NCBI GenBank assembly: GCA_029204225.1
Contig: CM055096.1
Coordinates: 32,304,305 to 32,368,304 of the forward strand
Source of the DNA: Diphasiastrum complanatum
Taxonomy: Eukaryota; Streptophyta; Lycopodiopsida; Lycopodiales; Lycopodiaceae
Length of the DNA: 64,000 nt
Direction: 5' to 3'
Part shown: positions 32,054 to 42,614 of the stretch, one piece after another
Numbering within the stretch: position 1 is the stretch's first letter
Layout: every line of letters starts with the position of its first letter
Translations under genes and position numbers: made by a program
The notes under the pieces: generated by a model
Database searches by the model: none
Told to the model about the DNA's origin: nothing
Seen by the model: the letters and a program-made list of their open reading frames with translations, nothing else

Positions 32054-32205
32054 TTTTACGACATGATATTAGAACAGGCATTTCAGTAATCTGCATTTCT
32101 ACTGCAGATTAGCAATCTTGTTTCTACCAAGACGTCTCTCTAGCAAACACACAGCCAACAGTTTCCGACAATCGTTGTTTCTACCAATGATCTCGTTCAA
32201 CCAGA

Positions 32206-32541
32206 ATGGATCCATCATCTAGTTCATCTCTCATTGACAAACTCGATGGAGACAACTACCATCTCTAGATATTCAAGATGATGGTTATACTACTAGCCAA
32301 AGAACTGTGGGACATCGTTGATGGCAAAGAGCTCAAACCAAAAGGTGATGCAGCTAGCATCACCAAGTGGAGACTGAGAGATGGAAAAGGATTTGCCATG
32401 ATCACCCTCAACATAAAAAATACTCAAATCAGCCACATACGTGTTGCTCAGACTGCTAAAAATGTTGAGAAAGGAGCGATGAAGCCATCACAATATTTGA
32501 TGAGGTTTCAACAAGCTATGCACAGCACGACTACGACGTAG
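32206..32541 (+). pseudogene. Ty1/copia gag N-terminal fragment
   Basis: The frame opens ATG-GATCCATCATC and reads MDPSSSSSLIDKLDGDNYHL, then a TAG where copia gag normally has Trp. It continues IFKMMVILLAKELWDIVDG, KPKGDA, WRLRDGKGFAMITLNIKN and QYLMRFQQAM. This is the N-terminal gag region (DUF4219/UBN2 type). It ends in repeated Thr codons. It lies 137 bp downstream of a degraded PBS and belongs to that element; the rest was lost before copia D inserted nearby. Confidence 0.8.
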
Positions 32542-32750
32542 TCATCAACTGAAAAGCAACTTCACACATTACCTGCACCAAAAATGTATTGATCAACTAC
32601 AGAGAACTTGACAGATAAAGAGCAGTGATACTAGGCGATGGGAGCCGACATGATGTCGAAGGCATCGGATCAGTACAATTATGTACACTGTTGGGATATA
32701 CATGAAAAATCAAAAGCATCTTGAAGAATTTATACTAACCATGTAATGAG

Positions 32751-33015
32751 TGTTAGAAATCAATGATAAACTTCATTGTTACTACTTACGATGTACATTA
32801 ATGTTGACAGTTGTTACCAGCTGTAATTAGCCGTAGGCTAGTCTATTAGTCTATTCGTAGGTTTTCTCTCTCTATCAGGGTTCAGGGTTTATATGTACAT
32901 TTTATATTCAGTATGAAGTTAGTGTGATTGAGTGATATTGCGTGTTCTTCTTCCGTCTCCCTACTTGGTGATTGTTTATGGTGAATGTTTGATGTTGCAT
33001 TTCTAATTGTTGACA
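32751..33015 (+). repeat. Copia D 5' LTR
   Basis: TGTTAGAAATCA...AATTGTTGACA, matching the 3' copy at 37729. Starts after the ATGAG duplication and is followed at once by the PBS. Confidence 0.95.
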
Positions 33016-33028
33016 TGGTATCAAAGCT
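33016..33028 (+). promoter_or_regulatory. Copia D primer-binding site
   Basis: TGGTATCAAAGCT, one base off the usual initiator-tRNA-Met complement, abuts the LTR end. Confidence 0.85.
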
Positions 33029-33594
33029 ATGATAGTCCTACGTGCCTGATCAGTGGATACAGCTTGTCACAGGCTCCGCAACGAAGTGAGAAAGTCCTTC
33101 ACAGGAGGTGAAAGCTTGGAGAGACAAAAACGGCTGGAAGAAATTCTTCTTGATGTATTTTGCAGGTTTTAGAGCTCACAGTTATTAGTGGAAAATGAAG
33201 ACACAGTCCCGGAGGCATCGAAAAGGCCAGGGCAGCATCAAACAGATTGAAAATCTGTTGAGTGGAAAAAGTTTTACAATATATTTTTTTAGTCTTTGTG
33301 AAAAATATCATTTGTCAAAGAGTTGTGCCAAGAAATATCTCATTTGTTTGTTTGGGGTACTGCAAATCACACTAGATAGTGTCTAGTACTGCCTTTTAGA
33401 GCTTTGAGGCTTCATACCTTTCACATTACTGATATCTGTCTGTTTGAACGGTCACTCGTTTCGAAATCTAAGCAAAGAGGAGGAGGCGTAGCCACTGCAT
33501 TGAAGTAGGAAATCTGGAATATTTCCTCTGAAAGTTCTTATATTCTCTCTCTTTATATTCATACCAATATCGGATCCAAGCGCGCTAGTTGAAG

Positions 33595-34394
33595 AGAAAC
33601 AAGAGATTCGTGACCAATTAGTAGCAGTTGGAGAGCGAGTACAGGATCATGAGATCGTGTAGTTGACATTGAATAGTTTGAGTGAGTCACATCAGATGTT
33701 TGTGACAAGTATAGCCACACGAGAAAATCTTCCAACCTATGAAGAGTTAGGTGGATTGCTTTTGCAGGAAGAACAATGTCAAGACAACTTGAGTCATCGC
33801 AACAGGGGATTTGATCAAGCTCTTGCAGTCAGGGGACGTGGTGGTAGATTTGGTCGTGGAAGACACCAATCAAGAGGTGGAAACTCAAATTGTGGATCAT
33901 TCCAACAATTTCAAGAACAATCCAATGATGGCCCAAATCGAGGCAATTGGAATCAAGGCCGAGGTCAAGGATGTGGCTATTTCAGACAAAATCAACCTGA
34001 AAATTGTAGGTATTGCAACAAACCTGGCCATTGGGAGCGTGAATGCTTCAAGAAACAGAAGGAGATGGGACAAAGAAAAGACAAAGGGCAAGTGAGAAAT
34101 TATGCTGATCAGCATCAATTTGATGATTATTATTATGAAAACAATTATACTGATCAACATCAATACGATGATGATCAATATGAAGATGATACAGGTGAGA
34201 GCTCAAAATTGTTCATTACAGCATTAATGACAAGTGATGAAACCAAGGATACCTGGTACATTGATAGTGGTGCATCCAAGCACATGACTTCAAGGAAAGA
34301 GTGGTTTTCAGAATTCAAGGAAACTCACAATGGCGATGAAGTTGGACAAGCCGATGGCAAATTGCTATATGTTAAAGGAGTTGGAGTGGTATAG
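33595..34394 (+). pseudogene. Copia D gag C-terminus and protease
   Basis: Sequence joins gag at EIRDQLVAVGERVQDHEIV, followed by a stop, then LTLNSLSESHQMFVTSIAT and LLLQEEQ. An RGRGGRFGRG-type basic stretch and one CCHC zinc knuckle (CRYCNKPGHWERECF) follow. After an Asp/Tyr-rich spacer comes the aspartic protease active site WYIDSGASKHMTS, intact here. The frame then stops at 34394, in the protease tail. The N-terminal about 100 residues of gag are missing; 33030-33590 holds leader and unassigned sequence. Apart from the one TAG, this block is open for more than 240 codons. Confidence 0.9.
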
Positions 34395-36548
34395 TGAAGT
34401 TAGCCAGCAGGAAGATAAAGTGGATAAGCAATGTGCAATATGTACCTGGCTTAGCTAACAATCTACTATCTGTTGGGACGATGGTTGATCAACAACTCAA
34501 GGTTGAGTTTGACAGCGACAAATGTCTTGTCAAAGACATCAAGAATCACTACAAAGTGATTGCTACAGGAGCTAGAGTCAACAGGAATCGACTCTACAAA
34601 TTGAATGCGAGATCTTTTGCTCAAGCTATGGTAAGCACGGTTGATAGTCGAAGTGATCTTTGACATCAACAATTCGGTCATATTAGTGCTCAAAGTTTAC
34701 AGATTCTCAAAAGAGGTAATCTAGTTATAGGATCACCTGATATTTCTTTTGAAGGAAAACTTCGTGAAGGTTGCATTTTGGGAAAACAACACAGAGAGAG
34801 AGGTTTCCCAAAAGTGGAGCAAGGAGAACCAGTGGCATCCTAGATCTTGTCCACAGTGATCTATGTGGACCTATGCAAACTAGATCTCTTAGTGGCTACT
34901 ATTACTTTATCACCTTCATTGATGATTATAGCAGATGCATTTGGATTTATTTCATAAACAAGAAATCAGATACTTTTGCTAAGTTCAAGGAATTCAAGGC
35001 GTTAGTTGAAAAGCAAACAAGATTGTTGGGGGTATTCCCAACAAAGTGTAAATAAATAAAATCCTCCAATAAAATGTGTTGCGAGGGCATGGCATCTTAC
35101 GTGTATAAGCCCATGGCCCAATGAGCACGCAATTGAAGTTGTAAATAAAATAAACTTGACTTGGGCCTTGTAATTAAAATAAAACTAGAGGCCCAATGTC
35201 ATTTTTAAACTTAGAAAACACTTTTTAGAGTTGGGTCCAAATTGGGACTCACATGAATCTTGTGATTTCTAATGTACTTTTTGTAAACCCTTGGATCAAG
35301 TTGGGTCCAAGATGAATGGTTAGGATCATTGTGAATATTAGCCAATAAGATTGAGGGGCAAGGGCCTTTCCCATTTTATAAAAAGGCACCATTTTTACTC
35401 TATTTCCATGCTTAATGAGGAGGAAACTCTACCATTTTTGGAAGAGAAGCATCCTCATATGCTATTGCTCTTGGTTGTGTTTTCTATTGCTTTCTATTTC
35501 CATGTTTATTGTTTGTCATAGTGAATGTTTCTCCATTAGCAAGCATAAGGAGCATTTGAGCTAACCTCCACCCTCACTCTCTTTCTCTCTCTTTCTCTTC
35601 TCTTCTCAATCTCTTCTTCTCCATTCCTTCCCTTCAACCAAACTATGATGAATGTTAGTGTAGAGTAGAGTTAGAGAGGAGTAGTATAGTGGCGAGTAGA
35701 GTTAAGGGAGAAAGTAGGAAACTAACTAAAAGTAGCATCTATGTTCCAGTGATCTAACCTTTGTTGACAGGCGGAAGGGCTATACTACGGAGATCTTCGA
35801 CCCCACAAGGATGTTGCATCAAAACTTTGAGATCTGATGGAGGTGGTGATTATTTTTCAGCAGAATTTATTGATTTTTGCAAAGATCAAGGGATCAAGAG
35901 GCAGACTACAACACCTTATTCACCACAACAAAATGGAGTTGCAGAACAAAAGAACAGATCTATTGTTGAGATGGTCAGGGCGATGCTCAAAGGCAAGGGT
36001 CTGCCAAACACCTTTTGGGCAGAAGCTTGTAGCACAGCTACGCACATCTGGAATCGGTGTCCTACAAAATCCGTGGAAGTTAAGACACCTCATGAAGCTG
36101 TTACTGGAAAGAAACCTAATATTTCTCACTTGAGAGTATTTGGTTGCGATGCTTATGCACATATTCCTGATGAGAAACGAAGAAAATTGGATGCAAAAGC
36201 TATCAAGTGTATTTCCTTGGATATGATGAGAAGGCCAAGGCATACAGGATGTATGACACAAATGCACAGAAGCTTGTAATTTTTAGAGATGCTACGTTTG
36301 ACGAGATGGGCCAAGGTGAACAATCTGAAGTAATCACTGAACCTTTTGATGAGGGAGCGAAAGTACAGGTCAAGAAGGAAGTGGATTTTGATCCATTAGA
36401 CAAAGGCAAGCCTGATGCTGAAATTCCCAAGAGAGTACCTAAATGGTACTTATCAGTCACAGATGGTGCAAATAAGGGAGATACTCCTGAATCTAGTGAG
36501 CAGGCATTAGAAGATCAAGTAGAAATCCAAAACCTCCTGCAAGATTAG
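34395..36548 (+). pseudogene. Copia D integrase, split by a solo LTR
   Basis: The GAG-pre-integrase part reads VQYVPGLANNLLSVGTM. A shifted frame then gives DLVHSDLCGPMQTRSLSGYY and YFITFIDDYSRCIWIY, with the first catalytic Asp regions. The solo LTR interrupts after ALVEKQTR. Integrase resumes with IKTLRSDGGGDYFSAEF, the second catalytic Asp region, and then SPQQNGVAEQKNRSIVEM with the catalytic Glu. NISHLRVFGCDAYAHIP and a linker toward RT complete it. Frameshifts lie near 34670-34770 and 36210. Before the insertion, this enzyme would have joined element cDNA to chromosomal DNA. Confidence 0.9.
35024..35807 (+). mobile_element. Solo LTR (784 bp) inside copia D integrase
   Basis: The insert runs TGTTGGGGGTATTCC...CGACCCCACA; its ends form an imperfect inverted repeat (TGTTGGGG / CCCCACA). 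The flanks are AAGAT (35019-35023) and AGGAT (35808-35812), a 5-bp target duplication with one change. Removing the insert brings the two halves of integrase together. It contains TTTTATAAAAAGG near 35376, a TATA-like promoter, and a CT-rich downstream tract. No internal genes remain, as expected after LTR-LTR recombination. Confidence 0.85.
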
Positions 36549-36569
36549 AGATGAATCTAGCCCTAATGG

Positions 36570-37693
36570 GATCCATCTTAACGGCTCAAGAACCTAAAAC
36601 TTTCAACGAAGCAAAGGAACACAAGGAGTGGCGTGCAGCTATGGAAACAGAAAATGGAGGCTATATCGAAGAACAAAACGTGGGACTTGGTTGAGCTACC
36701 TGATGGTAAGACGCCTATCACATGTAAGTGGATCTACAAGATGAAGTATGGAGCGGATGGGCAACTCAACAAGTACAAGGCACGATTAGTTGAGCAGCAG
36801 GAAGGTATAGACTTTGAGGAGACCTTCGCACTTGTAGCCAAACTGGTAACTTTTCGTTCTATCATTGCAATTTCTGCTTTCTATGGTTGGAAAATCCAGC
36901 AAATGGACGTCAAATTTGCTTTTCTTAATGGAGTATTGGATGAAGAGGTATATTTAGAGCAACATCAAGGGTTTGTTGAGCCAGGAAGAGATCATTTGGT
37001 TTGTAAACTCAACAAAGCCATATATGGATTGAAGCAAGCACCACGAGCATGGTACTCTTGCATTGATAAGCACTTCAAGCGAAGGGGAATGGTAAAGAGT
37101 GATGCTGATCCTAATCTTTACATTCTAAGGCAAGATTCAGATATAGTGTTCATTGTGTTGTACGTGGATGATTTGATTATTACAGGAAGTAATGAGAGGT
37201 TAATTAATGAAATCAAATCAAATCTTTCCAATGATTTTGACATGAGTGATCTAGGATTGATGCACTACTGTCTTGGCATTGAAGTATGGCAAAAAGAAGA
37301 CATGGTCTTTCTTACACAAAGCAAATATACACGAGATTTGCTTTATAAGTTCAATATGCAGGATTGTAAGCCCTTGAGTACACCTATGGATGTCAACATG
37401 AAGCTTACTACATACGATGAATCTAAGAAAGTGGATGCTTATTTGTATCACAGCTGGTGGGTAGTTTGATTTATTTGACACACACACGACCTGATATTTC
37501 TTATGTTGTTGGTGTTGTTAGTCAATTTATGCAAGATCCTAGTCAAGCACACTGGAAGTCTGCTAAACGTATTCTCAGATACATTCGAGGGACATTGAAT
37601 TTTGGTTTGAAGTATGATCAGCCTGAAGCACCAATGTTGGTAGGTTATACAGATGCCGATTGGGCAGGTAATATTGATTTTGTACTCTATTAG
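36570..37693 (+). pseudogene. Copia D reverse transcriptase and truncated RNase H
   Basis: RT is nearly full: WRAAMETENGG-like sequence (frame-shifted), CKWIYKMKYGADGQLNKYKA, GIDFEETFALVAKLVTFRSI, GWKIQQMDVKFAFLNGVL, KAIYGLKQAPRAWY and the catalytic VLYVDDLIITGS. A frameshift near 37465 precedes LIYLTHTRPDISYVVGVVSQ, FMQDPSQAHWKSAKRILRYI and VGYTDADWAG, the first RNase H catalytic region. The frame then ends and the 3' LTR follows within 40 bp, so the remaining RNase H blocks are deleted. The deletion junction near 37680 removes the region normally ending ADIFTKAL. Confidence 0.92.
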
Positions 37694-37728
37694 GAATAGA
37701 AGAATGTAATTTTATCATTGAGAGAGAG

Positions 37729-37993
37729 TGTTAGAAATCAATGATAAACTTCATTGTTACTGTTTACGATGTACATTAATGTTGACAGCTGTTACCAGTT
37801 GTAATTAGCCGTAGGCTAGTCTATTAGTCTATTCGTAGGTTTTCTCTCTCTATCAGGCTTCATGGTTTATATGTACATTTTATATTCAGTATAAAGTTAG
37901 TGTGATAGAGTGATATTGCGTGTTCTTCTTCCGTCTCCCTACTTGGTGATTGTTTATGGTGAATGCTTGATGTTGCATTTCTGATTGTTGACA
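37729..37993 (+). repeat. Copia D 3' LTR
   Basis: Same length as the 5' copy, with about 10 substitutions. It is preceded by GAGAGAGAG, a short polypurine tract. Confidence 0.95.
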
Positions 37994-38200
37994 ATGAGTG
38001 ATGTGATCTTCTCTCCATGCTTTTGATATTGTATCAACAAACTCGACACAAGTCTTTTGTTCAAGTTTCTTATCAATATTAGAGAATTTATCTTTTCTTA
38101 CAATTTAAATCATACTATCAAGTTTCTTCCATACATCAACTTTTAGTACTCTAGTTTTGCTGCTCTTCTCGAAGTCCTGAGTGGAAGCAGTGATATATGT

Positions 38201-38796
38201 CTAGACTGAGTGTTGAATATTAGAAGCCTTACCAGTATGGTTTGATAGGAATCGACATGCTTTTGCTCCTAGCTTAGTTGGCATATTTCCTGTCTTTCCT
38301 GAAAGCTTTTCATCTTTTTGAATTTTGACATGTCCCTTATGAAGTCCTTTCGATAAAACTTCTTCTAATCGAGAGATAGCTTCCTTTGCGAATGATGTTG
38401 GCTTACTATTCCAAGAAAAAACTATATGAAGATAAATGATCTTTTCTATTAATCTAACTTCTGCATGAAGAGTACAAACATGCACATTTTTCAAGGGAAT
38501 AGGTAGCACACGCTTCTAGTTTGGATATGCATATTCTCTCTAGTAATTTTTGTACTCCTAGTAACATCTTTTGCCAATTTCATGTCGTACAAACAAGGGT
38601 GTTTAGATGTAGCACCGTGAGAGACATTATACATGCATTTCAATGTTTTCAAATCACCTGCTAAGTGCCATTCAACATTGAAGTCTCCAACTCCTGGAAC
38701 ATTGAGAAATCCTCCATCCATATGGTCCTTGATGATCTTTGAATAAGCTGTTTTTTTTAATATCCATGATAATATATCATGATCCTCCTTCAACAC
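38201..38796 (-). pseudogene. Transposase-like remnant
   Basis: Two overlapping minus frames read FNVEWHLAGDLKTLKCMYNV, then SHGATSKHPCLYDMKLAKDV, then a frameshift, then KNVHVCTLHAEVRLIEKIIY and a Lys/Ser-rich C-terminus (KACRFLSNHTGKASN). The W-H-L-x-x-D-L-K pattern, a Cys about 20 residues later, and the following T-L-H motif recall the catalytic core of some cut-and-paste transposases. I cannot assign a superfamily. At least one frameshift and a missing N-terminus make it inactive. Confidence 0.4.
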
Positions 38797-38799
38797 CTA

Positions 38800-41140
38800 T
38801 CCAAAGGACTAATCAAACTTAGTTTACTATGAATTAATACTATCCACTGAATTTAATGTAATAATGAGGCTAGTTACACCACTATTTTTGAAATCTAGGC
38901 ACTGAATCTGAAATCTTCTTGGTCCACAATTTGTGATAGTGCACCATTTATGAGAGTTATACTAACCCTCTCCATCTTTTGCCCTTTCACAATTTCGGAC
39001 TCATTAACTTAAAAACTATGATTATTTTTCCATTCACCTTTTCAAAGGTTATATCATAGAATTTCTAGCATTACATGCATGCTCCACAAGTGTCTTACTC
39101 TAAATGAGAATGTCATCTATGGATGATACCATTCATCAATTACTAGAATGTAGAAGGAGCATTAGTTCAATGAGCAGATAAAAACCAAAAACTCATATTG
39201 TCCAAACCAAGGTCAAAAATCTTGGTAACATCAATAGGATGGATCTTGATTTGATAGTATCTCATTCTAAGAACGATCATAGTAAGGTATTTGCCTCCAC
39301 CAAGTTGGTTTACAAGATCATGCAATATTCTACGCCATCAATATTTAGTTTTAAGGTAACCTTATTCAATCCCTTATAATCATGCACATGCAATACCCTC
39401 ATCTTTTAGTAGTCAAAAGAACAGGTGCACCCCATGGTGACTTATGTGCTCAAATATGCGTTGTTCTAAGTTGTTCTTATAGCTGTCAAGCCACATACTG
39501 CCCTCGCATGTGTACTCCATGAGGTAGTTCTACAAGAAAAACATCTTTGAATTTATTAACTAAAGTGTCTGCACTATATTTTTATCACTAGCTACAAGTT
39601 CTGAATTGAAAGCATCAAATAGCACAACACCACAATCCATAATTTTAGTATTACAATGCACATTGGACTTCAAAACAAGATAAAACATCTCATGATTGAA
39701 TTTCAAGTTTTTTCATTGATTCAATAGAAGAAATATACACAAATGGAGGCACATCGATTATTTCATTTGAAAGAAATGACTTCTTACCATCAAAAAATTT
39801 CAAGTGGTGATTATCATAATCAATCAAATTTATTTAGTTTCTTATAAAATTACTCATACCCTAGAATCAAATATGTCCTATCCAAGTCCAAAACATCAAA
39901 ATCTATTGATCTTAGTATGGTCCTACAATTGTAACTCCAAATTTGGTACTTTCATATTCCAAATTTTGGTATCAGTCCATAAAGCCATTTGTACAATGTA
40001 ACAATGGTCACTTTCGTCTGTCAACAAGAAATTCCACCATATTTATGTGTGGTGCCAATTCTTTTTCCTTTCTATGCATTGCTTCATGATATGTCTTGAT
40101 TTCTTGCTTTAAAAAAAATAAAAGTTATCTTTTTATGCTTTTGACCAAGAGAAATGTTTACATTCCTTTAATGTAACTCCAAATTTGTCAATATATTATG
40201 CTTTTTTACCCATTTTCTTGGATTTTATTATCTCTGAGAGGGATATTGCTTTGGATGCTAGAGTTGCTTTATCAAAGCTACCATAGTAGGATCATAAAAT
40301 TTGACAATACAGATTGCATATAGCAATGGCAACATTTTTTTATGGCATTCAATCTAATAGGCCACAATCTATTCCTAACATGTAGTCCTAAGAAGAACTA
40401 TAGCTTAGTATAGTGTTATCTATAGTTAGAACCTAGGTTAGCAAATTCATAAACTTGTAGATATATTTGTCCAAAATGCGGTTGCACATTTGGCACGATA
40501 CAAGCTACTTATAATTTTTGAAATCATCTGTCACTACAAACATTTATGGAATACGTCTTGGAATTCAAGCCATATACTTAGAATATCCAAAATTTGGCAT
40601 CCATAGGATCTGACCAACTACATGGCTTAGGTTGCCTTTTGGAAAACTATCCACAACAACAAAAATCAAGATGATTTGGTTAGAATATATTGACCACAGA
40701 CAATCAAATTATCTTTTATGGGCAAATTTGACAAAAACCTGACATACTTCTTGCTTTCCACCATAGCAAAGAACTTGCCAAAGATACAATTAAAGTTCTT
40801 TGCATGTAAAGGTGAGAAGAGCCATGTCCCACATGTGAAGAACTGAAACTTTTGGACCTTAATTGAATCTACCCAATCACAAGTGTGATTGGATGCATTG
40901 CTACCTTCATCTCCATCAATATTGAAAGCTAGTATTGACACAGTATAGACTAGCAAGCAAGAACAATAAAAAAACAAGTGTTTACATGACCAAAATAGCT
41001 TCATACATTTCAAGTACAGGCTAATGTACAAACAGAGAGCTGACATCAAAGTACTAATGGTAATTAATGCATTGAACTCAAAGGATTGCACGCAACAGAG
41101 AGATCTACACGAGCTTGTATGCAGCTCCAAAAAGAGCATA
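38800..41140 (-). pseudogene. Strongly decayed Ty3/gypsy relic K
   Basis: On the minus strand around 39560-39050 short phrases line up in order with a gypsy RT: FKDVF-VELPHGV-MRGQ, then KSPWGAPVL, then a position like C-MIIRD--, and GQYEFLV. Protease-RT linker words (LEIF-W) lie upstream near 39800. Stops occur every few codons. The stretch 40100-41140 has one longer minus frame (to 41139) that I do not recognise. The element is very old; the borders are arbitrary. Confidence 0.45.
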
Positions 41141-42614
41141 TATAAAGAGTGATGAAGCTCATACTGGTCTGACCTGATTTCACATGTGTGAGAGTGCCAC
41201 GTGATTAGTCCCTACTCCAAAAGTCTACCCCTAATTTAGAGGGATCCAATCAAATTGCACCTCTCCAAAATTCCTAAGTTCTAGGAGGTAGATCCTAACA
41301 AGTTTACCTACCATATATTATTTGAAGTCATAATGGGAACTTGATGAGAGGAACGAGTGTTGAACAGGAAAACTGATAGGATCGTCAAGCTTAAACCTCC
41401 TAACTTTATAGTTTTTATCTATAGATGTGTGGCAAGGCCTCCCCCTCATGTGCAAGTACAAAGGCAATGTTGACAAAAGTTGTAGCAGATGTTGTTGCTC
41501 TGAAAAAAAAAAAATTGTTGAATGTAATCTGATGTTATGGATTGATCTTGTTATAAAAGTTTGATTAGGTTCTGTTAGGTTGTTAAAAAGAAAAATCACA
41601 TGAGTTAGACCAAACATGTACATATACTTACATGGTCTAATGTTTTTTAATGATATATTTGGTTTCTTTACAATCATTACCAAGAACAAAAAGTCAAGAC
41701 AATGCTTGAGTTATGTGAGAGTGTGTTAACATTTCAAAAAATAAATAGTCAATATCAATCCTTGAGTTAGGTGAGAATGTTAAGACGCATTTGATGTGGG
41801 CTTGAACCTTGTGTGTCGTATGTGATTAACATATTGGTGCATTGAGCTCTTGTTTAGCCTCTACCAATATTGGATGTACAATGTGTATTTGTACAAATCA
41901 AAAGCATGTTATAAGACCAAAAAAAGTAAGACAAAAAAAATCTCATTGGATGTTAGCCTTTGCAAACACTCGATGTACAATTTATATTTGTACAAATAAG
42001 CTAAGTGTGACAACATAAAAAGAGAAATGAAATAAACAAGATCTACAATTTATATTTGTTGAAAAACTAGATATCAAAACTTCCAACATAAAAAGACCAT
42101 GTATGCACAAGGTTTTTGTTTTCCCTAGGTTTCTTCCAACCATAAAATTTTCAACTTGAAACATCTCAACATCATGGAAGACACCTCAGAGTTTGAAACA
42201 AGGAGTTGCCGTAATGCTATGCAGCTACTTGGCAGATAGGAATATGAGAACTTCCATTTGATGAGAAAACAATCACCAAATTGTCATGAATTAACAAAAA
42301 ATATTAACACGGTGATATTACCTTCTAGAAAGCAATTAGCGTGTAAGTCAACACCAAACTTTCTTGGGCGGATGGCAACACTCGATATAGACCCTCTGGA
42401 ATTGACAAGCAAATTGGGTGCGAGACAGAAAGAAAGAAAGAAAGTGACGCTTGGTCCTTGATCTATGGGCTAGTGAGTGACAAGGCTAACCTTTTTAGCT
42501 GCCCACTTGGATAATGCTTTGCATTTCAAAATCGCTGTAGATAACTTGGCAAAGACTTTGTGTTCGAATATCCCCAGAATGGCGGACTCTGATTTGAAAG
42601 GGGCCACCACAGTC
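41141..42614. other. Spacer downstream of the receptor kinase gene
   Basis: AT-rich, with no gene or repeat recognised. The kinase 3' UTR and polyadenylation site should lie just below 42615 on the minus strand, but I cannot fix them. Confidence 0.5.

Larger units (their letters stand above)
32746..37998 (+). mobile_element. Copia D: LTR retrotransposon with both LTRs and TSD
   Basis: Paired 265-bp LTRs flank an internal region in the order gag-protease-integrase-RT-RNase H, which is the Ty1/copia order. The 5-bp duplication ATGAG is perfect on both sides (32746-32750 and 37994-37998). By eye the two LTRs differ at about 10 of 265 positions. Gag lacks its N-terminal part, RNase H is cut after YTDADWAG, and an unrelated solo LTR sits in integrase. 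The element is therefore immobile by itself. It is the only element in the window with both ends preserved. Confidence 0.93.

Noticed and set aside
33099-33311. Minus-strand frame after the copia D PBS
   Set aside because: It lies in leader sequence, is short and has no recognisable content.
35024-35807. An intron in copia D
   Set aside because: TG...CA inverted ends and a near-perfect 5-bp duplication identify a solo LTR; splice signals do not fit.
40666-41139. 157-codon minus frame as a host gene
   Set aside because: It lies among heavily decayed gypsy-like sequence, has an odd hydrophobic start and no domain I recognise; left as part of an unassigned relic.
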